In this document: positions 18,445 to 27,644 of the stretch, piece by piece | Numbering within the stretch: position 1 is the first letter of the stretch | How the letters are laid out: each line of letters opens with the position of its first letter | Assembly: GCF_000261365.1 (NCBI RefSeq) | Contig: NZ_AJVC01000003.1 | Span: forward strand, 248,001-312,000 | DNA: 64,000 bases | Source of the DNA: Herbaspirillum sp. GW103 | Lineage (GTDB): Bacteria; Pseudomonadota; Gammaproteobacteria; Burkholderiales; Burkholderiaceae_D | Reading direction: 5' to 3' | The notes under the pieces: model-generated | What the model saw: the letters and a program-made list of their open reading frames with translations, nothing else | Databases searched by the model: none | What the model was told of the DNA's origin: nothing | Translations under genes and position numbers: made by a program

Positions 18445-19344
18445 ATGCAGCCCATGACGTACAAGTCCCTGTGGTTTCCGCTGGGCGCGGTCCTGATCTG
18501 GGCCGGCAATACCGTCATCAGCAAGATGTCGGCAGGGGTGATTGCGCCGGAGGATATCTCCTTCTACCGCTGGGTGCTGGCGGCGCTGCTGATGTCGCCC
18601 TTCCTGGCGCGCCCGACCTGGGCGGCGCGTGCGCAGATCCGTCCTCACCTGGGCAAGATCCTGGTGCTGGCCCTGCTGGGCATGGTGTTGTTCCAGAGTC
18701 TGGCGTATTTCGCCGCGGCCACGGCCTCGGCCACCAGCATGGGCATCATCGCCTCGCTCATGCCGCTGCTCACGCTGGTACTGAGCATCAAGCTGCTCTC
18801 TGAGCCGCCGACGATCGGCACCCTGGCCGGTGGCATCCTCTCGCTTTTCGGCCTGGCGGTGCTGATCGGGCGCGGCCATCCGCTGGCGCTGTTCGACCAG
18901 GGCGTGGTCACGGGTGACCTGCTCATGCTGCTGGCCACCATCGCCTATGGCCTCTACGGTGTCATGCTGCGTCGCTGGGCGCTGCCGCTGCGTACCTGGC
19001 AACTGCTCTACATGCAGGTGCTGACGGCGGTGGTGCTGCTCTTTCCCGGTTACGTGCTGGGCCATCATTCGCCGATCACGCGCGATAACCTGCCCATCCT
19101 GCTGTATGCGGGGATTGCCGCTTCCATCCTCTCGCAGTTCCTGTGGATGCGCGGCGTGGCGTATCTGGGGGCCAGCCGCTGTGCCATTTTCGTGAACCTG
19201 ATGCCGGTCTTCACTGTCATCATTGCAGTGCTGGCGCTGGGCGAGCAATTGCACGCCTACCACGCCATTGGTGGGCTCATCACGCTGGCCGGCGTGATCA
19301 TGGCCCAGGTCTTCAAGCAGCGCCTGCGCTGGCGCACCGGCTGA
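18445..19344 (+). CDS. EamA/DMT-family transporter
   Basis: A 299-residue inner-membrane protein of the drug/metabolite transporter superfamily, with two EamA repeats and about ten helices. The first repeat starts WFPLGAVLIWAGNTVISKM and carries FYRWVLAALLM. The second repeat has GDLLMLLATIAYGLYGVMLRRW and ends GLITLAGVIMAQVFKQR. RBS GAGGAG at 18435-18440 fixes the start at 18445. Members export amino acids, metabolites or dyes; the substrate cannot be judged here. It is closely spaced after the MFS gene and 23 bases before corA, all in the same direction. Confidence 0.86.
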   Translation: MQPMTYKSLWFPLGAVLIWAGNTVISKMSAGVIAPEDISFYRWVLAALLMSPFLARPTWAARAQIRPHLGKILVLALLGMVLFQSLAYFAAATASATSMGIIASLMPLLTLVLSIKLLSEPPTIGTLAGGILSLFGLAVLIGRGHPLALFDQGVVTGDLLMLLATIAYGLYGVMLRRWALPLRTWQLLYMQVLTAVVLLFPGYVLGHHSPITRDNLPILLYAGIAASILSQFLWMRGVAYLGASRCAIFVNLMPVFTVIIAVLALGEQLHAYHAIGGLITLAGVIMAQVFKQRLRWRTG

Positions 19345-19367
19345 TCTGACAAGAACAGGAAAGAGAC

Positions 19368-20354
19368 ATGATCGATCCCGCCATGATCGTCAATTGCACG
19401 GTCTACAAGAAGGGCAAGAAGCTGCGCGACATCAGCCTCGACGACATCAGCGACGTGCTGGAAGAGGAGGGCACATTCGTCTGGCTGGGCCTGTTGGAGC
19501 CCAATGTCGAACTGATGAACAAGATCAAGGAAGAATTCTGCCTGCACGAGCTGGCCGTGGAAGACGCCTACGCCGCGCACCAGCGCCCCAAGATCGAGGA
19601 ATACGGCGACACCCTCTTCGTGGTGCTGCACACGGCCCAGCTGGCCGGCGGCGAAGTGCTCTTCGGCGAGACTCACATTTTGACCGGTCCGCGCTTCGTG
19701 GTCACGGTGCGGCATGGCGCCTCGCGCAGCTATGCCAAGGTGCGCGAGCACTGCGAGATGCTGCCCGAGCGGCTCATGCGCGGCCCCAGCTTTGTGCTCT
19801 ATTCCATCATGGACTTCGTGGTCGACAACTATCGTCCCATCATGGACGACCTTGAAACCAAGTTCAGCCAGTATGAGGAACAGCTCTTCAATCCCGGTGC
19901 CTTGAGCGGCAAGGCCTACCTGCAGGAGCTGTACCAGTTGAAGCGCCAGCTGATCCGCCTGCGCTCGGCCGCCACGCCGCTGCTGGACGTCTGTACGCAA
20001 TTGCTGCGCTTCCATGAAGGGCTCATCACCAAGGAAGGCAAGGCTTATTTCCGCGACATCTACGACCACGTGGTGCGCTTCATCGATACCGGCGACCGCC
20101 TGCGCGAAATGGTGGAGTCGGCCGTGCAGATCAACCTGGCCCAGGTCACCATTCATCAGAACGAGATCGTCCAGACCCTGGCCGGCTGGGGTGCCATCCT
20201 GGCCATCCCGACCATGATCTTCAGCCTCTACGGCATGAACTTCGCGCACATGCCGGGACTGTCCTGGCAATGGAGCTTCCCGCTGGTACTGGGCGGCATC
20301 GTCACCGCCTGCACGCTGCTGTGGCGGCGGCTGCGCAAGGCGGGGTGGCTTTAA
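19368..20354 (+). CDS. corA: CorA magnesium/cobalt channel
   Basis: Pentameric divalent-cation channel of the inner membrane, 328 residues. It has a large soluble N-terminal funnel and two C-terminal helices. The signature Y-G-M-N-F is at residues 288-292, at the end of the first helix; the periplasmic loop is HMPGLSW and the second helix is followed by a basic tail RRLRKAGW. A long acidic helix (residues about 170-250) matches the stalk. The start has a purine-rich AGGAAAGAG upstream. It uptakes Mg2+ and can pass Co2+/Ni2+ in known members. A perfect 15-base hairpin lies 35 bases downstream. Confidence 0.93.
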   Translation: MIDPAMIVNCTVYKKGKKLRDISLDDISDVLEEEGTFVWLGLLEPNVELMNKIKEEFCLHELAVEDAYAAHQRPKIEEYGDTLFVVLHTAQLAGGEVLFGETHILTGPRFVVTVRHGASRSYAKVREHCEMLPERLMRGPSFVLYSIMDFVVDNYRPIMDDLETKFSQYEEQLFNPGALSGKAYLQELYQLKRQLIRLRSAATPLLDVCTQLLRFHEGLITKEGKAYFRDIYDHVVRFIDTGDRLREMVESAVQINLAQVTIHQNEIVQTLAGWGAILAIPTMIFSLYGMNFAHMPGLSWQWSFPLVLGGIVTACTLLWRRLRKAGWL

Positions 20355-20389
20355 CGGGGGGCACGTTCCTGCTTCGCTTGTAAAGACTT

Positions 20390-20422
20390 CCTGCGGGTGC
20401 GGCAATATGCCGCACCCGCAGG
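20390..20422. terminator. Perfect 15-bp hairpin after corA
   Basis: Left arm CCTGCGGGTGCGGCA (20390-20404), loop ATA, right arm TGCCGCACCCGCAGG (20408-20422). There are no mismatches. The tail is CTCGTTTG, poor in T, so it may terminate only partly or act by another means. Confidence 0.55.
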
Positions 20423-20498
20423 CTCGTTTGCATCGCTACACTGCGCACGCACTGCGCGCAGAGTGTGCATCCTGCCCACATGTGCAGGACTCGCGTTC

Positions 20499-20541
20499 TA
20501 AATGCGATTCATTTCTCTTGATAATTGCAACAAAGTTGCAT
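20499..20541 (+). promoter_or_regulatory. Fur-like iron-responsive operator
   Basis: The stretch AAATGCGATTCATTTCTC (about 20500-20517) contains AAATG/CATTT inverted arms. It is followed by GATAATTGC (20520-20528) and an inverted ATTGCAAC-AAA-GTTGCATT. Overlapping AT-rich elements of this kind resemble Fur boxes (GATAATGATAATCATTATC-like) in betaproteobacteria. It lies about 100 bases before a TonB-dependent receptor gene, the place where Fur sites are usual. The match is partial and was judged by eye. Confidence 0.5.
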
Positions 20542-20635
20542 TAGAATCCCGCCCTGACCGCGCAAGACGGTCTCTCCATCGCGGCCAGGCAGTCCACGCA
20601 CCCAGCCGCAGCACAACGACATCACAAGGGAAAAG

Positions 20636-22759
20636 ATGAAAATGACCGCACTGCGGGCGGCCGTGCTGGGCGCGCTCGCCATCGGCTACGGCCAGCAACC
20701 GGCCTGGAGCGCCGACGCCCTCGCCATCACCGGCACCGACAGCGGCCTGGGCCAGGTGGTCGTCACCGGTACCAGCCAGCGCCAGCAGTATCGCCAGAGC
20801 ACCACCTCCAGCGCCACCCGTACCGAAACGCCCCTGCAGGAATTGCCGCAGTCGGTGCAGGTAGTCTCGCGCCAGCTGATGGACGACCTCGGGGCCACGC
20901 GCCTGGATGACGTATTGCTCTACGTGAGTGGCGTGGCCAAGCAGAACAACTTCGGCGGGCTGTGGGACAACTATTCGATCCGCGGGTTTTCCGGCAGCGA
21001 GAATGGCGGCATGAACATCCTCTGGAATGGTTTCGCCTCCAATCGTGGCTACGCGCCGCCGCGCGATACCGCCAACGTGGAGAGCATCGATTTCCTCAAG
21101 GGTCCGGCGGCGGCGCTCTATGGCAACAGCGAACCGGGCGGCACCGTCAACGTGGTCACCAAGAAGCCGCAGTTCAAGGCGGCCCATTCCCTTGATCTGT
21201 CGGTGGACAGCCGGGGCGGCTATCGCAGCGCGGTGGACTCCACCGGGGCGCTCAACAGCGAAGTGGCCTACCGGCTCAATGCAGCCGTCGAGCACAAAAA
21301 CAGCTTCCGCGACAACGTCAGCAGCGACCGCCAGTTCCTGGCACCGGCGTTCACCTGGGTGCTCAGTGAGCGTACCGTGCTGAACTATGAAGGCGAGTAC
21401 CTGCGCCAGAAGGCGCCGCTGGATCGCGGCATCGTCGCCGTCAACGGCAATCCGGGCGTGCTGCCGGTCTCGCGCTTCCTGGGCGAGCCTGGGGATGGCG
21501 ACATGACGATGCAGAACACCAATCACCTGCTGACCCTGGAACATCGTCTCGACGACAACTGGCACCTGCGCACCGGTGTGTTCCACAAGGATGGCACGCT
21601 GGATGGCTATTCCACCGAAGCCTCGGCCCTGCAGGCCGACAACACCACCCTGCGCCGCCAGCGCCGCTACCGCGACTACAGCTGGCACGATACCGCGCTG
21701 CAGGCGGAACTGGGCGGCAAGCTGCACACCGGCAGCCTGCAGCATGAGGTCCTGGTGGGGACCGAAGTGGACTGGCTCACGCTGGATCAGCGCATGTTGC
21801 GCGTGAACCCGAGCGCTGCGGCCCCCTATGCCGTCAACATCTACGACCCGGTCTACGGCCAGGCGCAGCCCACCCCCACCCCCAACACCAATACCAGCGA
21901 ACGCCAGATCAGTACCGCGCTCTATCTGCAGGACCAGATCAGCCTGAGCGAGCGCTGGAAGCTCCTGGCCGGCATACGTGCCGATGGCTTCCGTTCCACT
22001 CTGAACAACTGGCGCACCGGCACCACCACCCGCCAGGACAAGAGCGCCTATTCGCCACGCCTGGGCCTGACCTACCTCGTCACGCCCGCTTGGTCAGCCT
22101 ACGTCAGCGCCAGCAAGTCCTTCCGCCCCAACAGCGGCAGCGATGCCAGCGGCAATGCCTTCAGCCCCGAAACCTCGCGTGCGGCCGAAGTCGGCCTGAA
22201 GTTCCAGAGCGAAGACCAGCGCAGCGGCGCCACCCTGGCCGTGTTCGACATCAGCAAGCAAAACGTGCTGACCACCGATCCGGCCAATCCATCCTTCTCG
22301 ATAGCGGCCGGTGAAGTGCGCAGCAAGGGCGTGGAACTGGACGCCAATGCGCGCCTGGGCCACCACTGGCGGCTGACCGGCAACCTGGCCTATACCGACG
22401 CCTACGTCAGCAAGGACAACACCCTGACGGTCGGTTCGTGGCTGATCAACGTGCCGCGTGTATCGGGAAGTGTACTGGCAGTGTTTGAAGATGCGTCTGC
22501 AAGTGGCAGGCCCTACGGTATCGGTGGTGGCCTGAACTATGTGGGCAACCGTACCGGTGACCAGGCCGGCAGTTTCAAGCTGCCCGCTTACGTGACGACG
22601 CGTGCTCTGGCCTACTGGCAGTTCACCCCCAAGATGAAGCTCTCGCTGGACCTGAACAATCTCTTCAACAAGCGTTACTACAGCAGCTCCTACAGCACTG
22701 TGTGGATCATGCCGGGCGAGGAACGTACCGCCACGCTGGCGCTGAACGTGAAGTTCTGA
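20636..22759 (+). CDS. TonB-dependent metallophore receptor
   Basis: Outer-membrane gated channel of 707 residues. The signal peptide ends near residue 25 (AWSA). The TonB box region is GLGQVVVTG (about 37-45), followed by the plug domain (ETPLQELPQSVQVVSRQLMDD, YSIRGFSGS, VESIDFLKGPAAALYG, PGGTVNVVTKKP) in FhuA/FecA-type siderophore receptor style. The 22-stranded barrel ends in aromatic Phe (LALNVKF), as needed for BamA assembly. The gene heads a five-gene operon with a peptide/nickel-type ABC importer, so it probably brings a metal chelate or small peptide-like siderophore into the periplasm for it. Regulation by Fur is suggested by the site at 20499-20541. Confidence 0.92.
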   Translation: MKMTALRAAVLGALAIGYGQQPAWSADALAITGTDSGLGQVVVTGTSQRQQYRQSTTSSATRTETPLQELPQSVQVVSRQLMDDLGATRLDDVLLYVSGVAKQNNFGGLWDNYSIRGFSGSENGGMNILWNGFASNRGYAPPRDTANVESIDFLKGPAAALYGNSEPGGTVNVVTKKPQFKAAHSLDLSVDSRGGYRSAVDSTGALNSEVAYRLNAAVEHKNSFRDNVSSDRQFLAPAFTWVLSERTVLNYEGEYLRQKAPLDRGIVAVNGNPGVLPVSRFLGEPGDGDMTMQNTNHLLTLEHRLDDNWHLRTGVFHKDGTLDGYSTEASALQADNTTLRRQRRYRDYSWHDTALQAELGGKLHTGSLQHEVLVGTEVDWLTLDQRMLRVNPSAAAPYAVNIYDPVYGQAQPTPTPNTNTSERQISTALYLQDQISLSERWKLLAGIRADGFRSTLNNWRTGTTTRQDKSAYSPRLGLTYLVTPAWSAYVSASKSFRPNSGSDASGNAFSPETSRAAEVGLKFQSEDQRSGATLAVFDISKQNVLTTDPANPSFSIAAGEVRSKGVELDANARLGHHWRLTGNLAYTDAYVSKDNTLTVGSWLINVPRVSGSVLAVFEDASASGRPYGIGGGLNYVGNRTGDQAGSFKLPAYVTTRALAYWQFTPKMKLSLDLNNLFNKRYYSSSYSTVWIMPGEERTATLALNVKF

Positions 22760-22770
22760 AGAGGCCTTGC

Positions 22771-24345
22771 TTGAAGCGTTATTCTCAGATGTCACGTCGG
22801 CGCGCCTTGCTGGCACTGCTGGCCGCCAGCCCGTGGCCGCAGGCATGGGCGCATGGCGATGAGGCGGCCAGCGCCCATGCCATCACCGGGAGCGACAGCG
22901 ATGTCCTGACCGTGGTCGGGCCGTGGGAACTGACCGGGCTCGATCCCTCCCGCGCCGGGTACATGTTCGCCCGCATGGAAGTCGTGCAGACCCTGCTGGA
23001 GGTGGACGATGCCGGGCAGTTGCAGGCGGGGCTGGCGACGGCCTGGCAGGTCAGCGCCGATGGCCTGCAATGGCGCTTTGCGCTGGCCCGCGGACGGCGC
23101 TACCACGATGGGAGCGAAGTCACGCCCGCCAGCATCCTGGCCTGTCTGCAGCGCGCCGCTGTCCTGCCAGGTGTACTGCAACTGGCAGGCATCACGGCCA
23201 TGACTGTGCAGCAAAGTGATCTGGTGGTGTCTCTGCGCCAGCCCTTCGGCCCGCTGCCTTATCTGCTCACGCATTACTCCACGCAGATCCTGGCGCCGGC
23301 CAGTTTCGATGCACGGGGCAAGGTAGTGGCCATCCTCGGCAGCGGCCCGTTCCGCATCAAGTCGATCAGCCTGCCGCAGCAGTTTGATGTCGAGCGGGTG
23401 GAGGGCGGGGCGGGCAGGGCGGTACGGCGTGCGCGCTACATCAGCGTTTCACGCGCGGAAACGCGTACGCTGCTGGTCCAGAGCGGCCAGGCCGATCTGG
23501 CCTTTTCGCTCGATCCGCCCAGCATCCGCGCGCTGCAGAATAGTCCGCATGCCGTGCTGCTGTCGGCCATGCTGCCGCGTACCACCATCCTCAAGCTCAA
23601 CGCCGGCCATCCTTTTCTGGCCGATGTGCGGGTGCGCCACGCCATCTCCCTGGGCATCGAGCGCGAGGGCATCGCCCGTGCCTTGCTGCGCGATGCCGAC
23701 CTCGGTGCGACGCAACTGCTGCCGCCGTCGCTGGCACGCTGGCATGATGCCCGCCTGCCGCCGCTGCATACCGATCTCCGGCAGGCGCGCCGCCTGCTGG
23801 AAGAAGCCGGCTGGCGCCTCGGTACCGACGGTGCCCGCTGGAAGGATGGCCAGAAGCTGCAACTGAGCCTGATCACCTTCGTCGATCGTCCCGAGCTGCC
23901 GCTCATCGCCACCGCCCTGCAGGAAGAAATGCGCCAAATCGGCATCGCCGTGCGCGTACAGATCGGCAATTCCAGCGACATCCCGGCCGGTCATCGCAGC
24001 GGCCAGTTGCAGATGGCGCTGGCCGCGCGCAACTACGGCAACCTGCCCGACCCGGTGGCCAGCCTCTTGCAGGACTTCGGCCCGCAAGGGGGCGACTGGG
24101 GCGCCATGGGCTGGCATGACGGAGAAGTCCCGGCCCTGCTGGCCCGGCTGGCGGCGCTCCCGAGCGGCGACGCCAACACCGGGCGAGCCGAGCGCGAGCG
24201 CATCGTGGCCGTCTTGCAGGCGCAGTTGCCGGTGATCCCGGTGCTGTGGTATCGCCAGACCTGTGCCGTCAGTCGTCGCCTGCGCGGCGCCAGCATCGAT
24301 CCCTTCGAACGCAGTTATCGCATCGCTTCCCTGCAATGGACCTGA
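22771..24345 (+). CDS. ABC importer substrate-binding protein, family 5
   Basis: Periplasmic binding protein of the dipeptide/oligopeptide/nickel family (SBP_bac_5), 524 residues from TTG 22771. TTG is preferred to ATG 22789 because GAGG at 22761-22764 lies six bases before TTG and 25 before the ATG. The start is then KRYSQMSRRRALLALL, a Tat-like twin-arginine signal ending near A-W-A. Visible family blocks are WELTGLDPSRAGYMFARMEV, AWQVSADGLQWRFALA, GRRYHDGSEVTPASILACL and SGPFRIKSI. The 11-base gap from the receptor gene and the 10-base overlap with the permease gene show one operon. The ligand is inferred to be a metal chelate, from the linked receptor; dipeptide is the alternative. Confidence 0.88.
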   Translation: MKRYSQMSRRRALLALLAASPWPQAWAHGDEAASAHAITGSDSDVLTVVGPWELTGLDPSRAGYMFARMEVVQTLLEVDDAGQLQAGLATAWQVSADGLQWRFALARGRRYHDGSEVTPASILACLQRAAVLPGVLQLAGITAMTVQQSDLVVSLRQPFGPLPYLLTHYSTQILAPASFDARGKVVAILGSGPFRIKSISLPQQFDVERVEGGAGRAVRRARYISVSRAETRTLLVQSGQADLAFSLDPPSIRALQNSPHAVLLSAMLPRTTILKLNAGHPFLADVRVRHAISLGIEREGIARALLRDADLGATQLLPPSLARWHDARLPPLHTDLRQARRLLEEAGWRLGTDGARWKDGQKLQLSLITFVDRPELPLIATALQEEMRQIGIAVRVQIGNSSDIPAGHRSGQLQMALAARNYGNLPDPVASLLQDFGPQGGDWGAMGWHDGEVPALLARLAALPSGDANTGRAERERIVAVLQAQLPVIPVLWYRQTCAVSRRLRGASIDPFERSYRIASLQWT

Positions 24346-25316
24346 CCCGCCTTCTGCTGCTGCCACCGGCCACGCGCCGGCAACTGGCCGGCGCCTTGAG
24401 CCAGCGCCTGCTGCAAGCCGCCCTGGTGGCCTTGCTGGTGGGCACGCTCTGTTTCTTCATGACACGCCTGCTGCCGGGCGACATGGCCTATCGCATCGCC
24501 GCCGGTCGTTACGGCTACGACATGGTGACCACCGAGGCGGCCCTGGCCGTGCGCGCCGAACTGGGCCTGGACCAACCCTGGTTCATGGCCTTGAGCCAAT
24601 GGTGGAGTCGTCTGCTGCACCTGGACCTGGGGGTGTCCCAGGTGACGGCGCTGCCGGTGCTGGTGGAAATCGCGCATCAGCTGGGCCCCACGCTGCGCCT
24701 GTCCTTTCTGGCGATGGTGCTGTCGCTGCTGATCGGCCCGCCCCTCGGTGTGCTGGCCGGACTGCATCCGGGTGGCTGGATCGATCGCGCCACGCTGGCA
24801 GTGTCGGTGTTGTTGCGGGCCTTGCCTTCCTTCCTGTTGGGCCTGGTGCTGGTCCTGCTGTTCTCGGTGCAGCTGGGCGCCTTGCCGGCGGCGGGGCATA
24901 CCGACCACGGTGGCATTGTGTTGCCGGCGCTGACGCTGGCACTGGGGCTGGCGGCAGTGTCCTGCCGGGTGGCGCGCGATGCCATGGTGCAGGTGCGCGC
25001 CTCCGATTACTTCGCCTTCGCGCTGACCAAGGGACTCACGCCCGGGCAAGCCTTGCTGCGCCATGGCGTGCGCAATGTGGCCGCACCGGTCACGGCCTAT
25101 CTGGGAGTGCAACTGGTGATGCTGGTCGAAGGGGTGGTGCTGGTGGAGACCATCTTCGCCTGGCCCGGCATCGGTCACGCCTTGGTGCATGCCATCTTCG
25201 GACGGGACGTGCCGATGATCCAGGGCACGGCGCTGGTGCTGGGCCTGTTGTTCGTTCTCTTCAATGCGCTGGTCGATGCCGCCTGCGCCTTCATCGATCC
25301 GCGCCGCCGACCATGA
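24336..25316 (+). CDS. ABC importer permease, DppB/NikB type
   Basis: First inner-membrane permease of the importer, 326 residues from ATG 24336, overlapping the binding-protein gene by ten bases. It has about six helices. The early loop RLLPGDMAYRIAAGR and ELGLDQPWFMALSQWW are typical of DppB/NikB. The EAA loop is seen at VRASDYFAFALTKGLTPGQALLRHGVRN, and the family end block is ETIFAWPGIGHALVHAIFGRD. It pairs with the next gene to form the channel. Its stop overlaps the next start by four bases (ATGA). Confidence 0.9.
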   Translation: MDLTRLLLLPPATRRQLAGALSQRLLQAALVALLVGTLCFFMTRLLPGDMAYRIAAGRYGYDMVTTEAALAVRAELGLDQPWFMALSQWWSRLLHLDLGVSQVTALPVLVEIAHQLGPTLRLSFLAMVLSLLIGPPLGVLAGLHPGGWIDRATLAVSVLLRALPSFLLGLVLVLLFSVQLGALPAAGHTDHGGIVLPALTLALGLAAVSCRVARDAMVQVRASDYFAFALTKGLTPGQALLRHGVRNVAAPVTAYLGVQLVMLVEGVVLVETIFAWPGIGHALVHAIFGRDVPMIQGTALVLGLLFVLFNALVDAACAFIDPRRRP

Positions 25317-26143
25317 ATCCGTCTACCTCCGAATGGCCGCTGCAGCCGGGCACACGGCGCTGGCGACCCGCGCAGATCGCGGGCCTGTTGCTGCTGTTGT
25401 TGATTTTCCTGTTCGCCTGGCTGGGGCCGCTGCTCATCGATGCCGATCCGGCGCGCCAGCAATTGGCGCGCTTTCTTGAAGCGCCCAGCCTGGCCCATCC
25501 GCTGGGCTACGACCAGCTCGGTCGCGACATGCTGGCAAGACTGGCGCATGGCGCGCGGCTGTCCCTGGCGCTGGCGCTGCTGAGCGTGCTCTCGGCGGCG
25601 CTCCCCGGGGTACTCATCGGCTTGCTGGCGGCCTGGTGCGGCGGCTGGACCGAGCGTGTGCTCTCCGCCCTGGCCGATGCCGTGCTGGCCCTGCCGGGCC
25701 TGTTGCTGGTGTTGCTGCTGGCGGCCTTTGCTCCGGGCGGCTTCTGGCCTTTGTATGTGGGCATCTCGCTGGCCTTGTGGGTGGAATATTTCCGCGTGGT
25801 GCGCGCCGCCAGCCGCATCCTGCTGGCCAGTCCGCAGGTGGAAGCCTCGCGCCTGCTGGGATTCGGGGCCGTCTACATCATGCGCCGCCATCTGCTGCCG
25901 GCGCTGCTGCCACGGTTGTTGACGCTGATGCGCTTCGGCCTGGCGGGCGCGGTGCTGGCGATGTCGGCCTTGGGTTTCGTCGGCGTCGGGCTGCAGCCGC
26001 CCACGGCGGAACTGGGCGTGATGATGATCGAACTGCTGCCGTATTACCGCGAAGCACCCTGGCTGCTGGGCGGGCCGGTGCTGGTGCTGTTCCTCACCTT
26101 GCTGGGTTTGCTGTTGTCGTCAGGACAGAAGGAGCAGGAATGA
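25313..26143 (+). CDS. ABC importer permease, DppC/NikC type
   Basis: Second permease, 276 residues from ATG 25313. It starts with a short cytoplasmic tail and a strong helix (about 23-40). The block HPLGYDQLGRDMLARLAHGARLSL is the usual DppC/NikC signature (GTDxxGRD-like). The EAA loop is at VEASRLLGFGAVYIMRRHLLPAL. The family C-terminal segment AMSALGFVGVGLQPPTAELG is present. ATGA overlaps at both ends link it to the first permease and to the ATPase gene. Confidence 0.9.
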   Translation: MNPSTSEWPLQPGTRRWRPAQIAGLLLLLLIFLFAWLGPLLIDADPARQQLARFLEAPSLAHPLGYDQLGRDMLARLAHGARLSLALALLSVLSAALPGVLIGLLAAWCGGWTERVLSALADAVLALPGLLLVLLLAAFAPGGFWPLYVGISLALWVEYFRVVRAASRILLASPQVEASRLLGFGAVYIMRRHLLPALLPRLLTLMRFGLAGAVLAMSALGFVGVGLQPPTAELGVMMIELLPYYREAPWLLGGPVLVLFLTLLGLLLSSGQKEQE

Positions 26144-27615
26144 ACATTCTTTCCTCGAATGCGGCATTGCGGGTGCAGGACCTGTCGGTCTGGCACGGCC
26201 AGAGCGCGCTGGTACAGGGCATCGATTTCTCCATTGCGCGCGGTGGGGTGATGACGCTGCTGGGCGAGAGCGGTTCGGGCAAGTCCCTGCTGGCCCAGGC
26301 CATCATGGGCAATCTGCCGGCCAGCCTGCATGCCAGCGGCCGGATCGAGATCGATGGAGCGACCACCGAGGCCGCCGATGCCGCGTCACGCCGGCGCGGC
26401 TGGGGGCGGCGCGTGGCGCTGCTGCCGCAGGAGCCCTGGCTGGCGCTGGACCCGACCATGACGGTGGCGCATCAGGTGGCCGAGACCTATGAGCTGGTCA
26501 GCCATCCCGCCGCCGACAGCCGCCACGAGAGCCTGCGCGGCGCGCGCCGCCAGGCCCGTACGCTGGCCGGGCAGGCCCTGGCCAGCCTGGGGCTGGAGGC
26601 GGCGGCCGATCATTACCCCTTCATGATCTCGGGCGGGATGGCCCAGCGCGTGGCGTTCCTGGCCACCCACGCCGCGGGCGCGCCGCTGTTGATCATCGAT
26701 GAGCCGACCAAGGGGCTGGATGCGGACCGGCGCGGCGAGGTGCTGACGCTGTTGCAGAGGGCGCAGCAGCAGGGCATGAGTCTGCTGTGCATCACCCATG
26801 ATGTGTGGCTGGCGCGCGCGCTGGGCGGCGAACTGGCGGTGATGCTGGAGGGGCGCATGGTCGAGCGCGGCCAGGCTGAAGCACTGCTGGCGCAGCCCGG
26901 GCACGCCTACACGCGTCGACTGCTGGCGGCTGATCCGGCGTGCTGGGCGCAACCGGCGGCGACCGTGTCCACGGCATCGGCTCCGGCCTCCTCCGTGCTC
27001 GTCGAGCTCAGCGAGGTGGCCAAGTCCTTCGGTGAGCAGCCTTTGTTCAGCGGCATCAGTGCACGTCTGCATGCCGGGGAAATCGTCGCCGTCAGCGGCC
27101 CCAGCGGCGTTGGCAAGACCACTTTCGGCAATATCGTGCTGGGCCTGCTGCGGCCCGATGCCGGACAGGTCACGCGGGCGGCCGGTCTGGCGCGCACCGC
27201 CTTCCAGAAGATCTATCAGGACCCGGCGGCGGCCTTTGCGCCCACCGTCACGCTGCGTCAGTCGTTGCGCGATCTGGTGCGCCTGCATGGACTGGACTGG
27301 CAGCCTCTGGAGGATCTGCTGGCGCGCATGCGGCTCTGTCCCAGTCTGCTGGAGCGCCTGCCGCGCCAGGTCTCGGGCGGGGAGTTGCAGCGCATTGCGC
27401 TGGCGCGCGTGCTACTGATGCGTCCGGCCCTGATCTTTGCGGATGAACCGACTTCGCGCCTGGACCCGCTGACCCAGCAGGAGGTCATCGCACTGCTGGT
27501 GGAGCAGGCCAGGGAGGCGGGTAGCGCCGTGCTGCTGGTGACGCATGATGCCCAGATCGTGCGCTGCGTGGCAGACCGGCGCCTGCTGCTGGGGGCAACG
27601 CATCTCACAGATTGA
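26140..27615 (+). CDS. Fused dual ABC ATPase (DppD-DppF / NikD-NikE fusion)
   Basis: One 491-residue polypeptide with both nucleotide-binding domains of the importer. Domain 1 has Walker A GESGSGKS (42-49), signature ISGGMAQR (163-170) and Walker B LLIIDEPT with Asp187/Glu188. Domain 2 has GPSGVGKT (320-327), VSGGELQR (411-418) and LIFADEPT (Asp435/Glu436). The first signature has Met where LSGGQ-type motifs carry Gln/Glu, but all catalytic residues are present in both halves. E. coli splits this into two genes (nikD and nikE); fusions are common in proteobacterial chelate importers. The Cys-rich iron-sulfur tail found in some dipeptide ATPases is absent. Last gene of the operon. Confidence 0.92.
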   Translation: MNILSSNAALRVQDLSVWHGQSALVQGIDFSIARGGVMTLLGESGSGKSLLAQAIMGNLPASLHASGRIEIDGATTEAADAASRRRGWGRRVALLPQEPWLALDPTMTVAHQVAETYELVSHPAADSRHESLRGARRQARTLAGQALASLGLEAAADHYPFMISGGMAQRVAFLATHAAGAPLLIIDEPTKGLDADRRGEVLTLLQRAQQQGMSLLCITHDVWLARALGGELAVMLEGRMVERGQAEALLAQPGHAYTRRLLAADPACWAQPAATVSTASAPASSVLVELSEVAKSFGEQPLFSGISARLHAGEIVAVSGPSGVGKTTFGNIVLGLLRPDAGQVTRAAGLARTAFQKIYQDPAAAFAPTVTLRQSLRDLVRLHGLDWQPLEDLLARMRLCPSLLERLPRQVSGGELQRIALARVLLMRPALIFADEPTSRLDPLTQQEVIALLVEQAREAGSAVLLVTHDAQIVRCVADRRLLLGATHLTD

Positions 27616-27644
27616 ATGTGAACAGGCCCTAGCAGGCGGGATGT

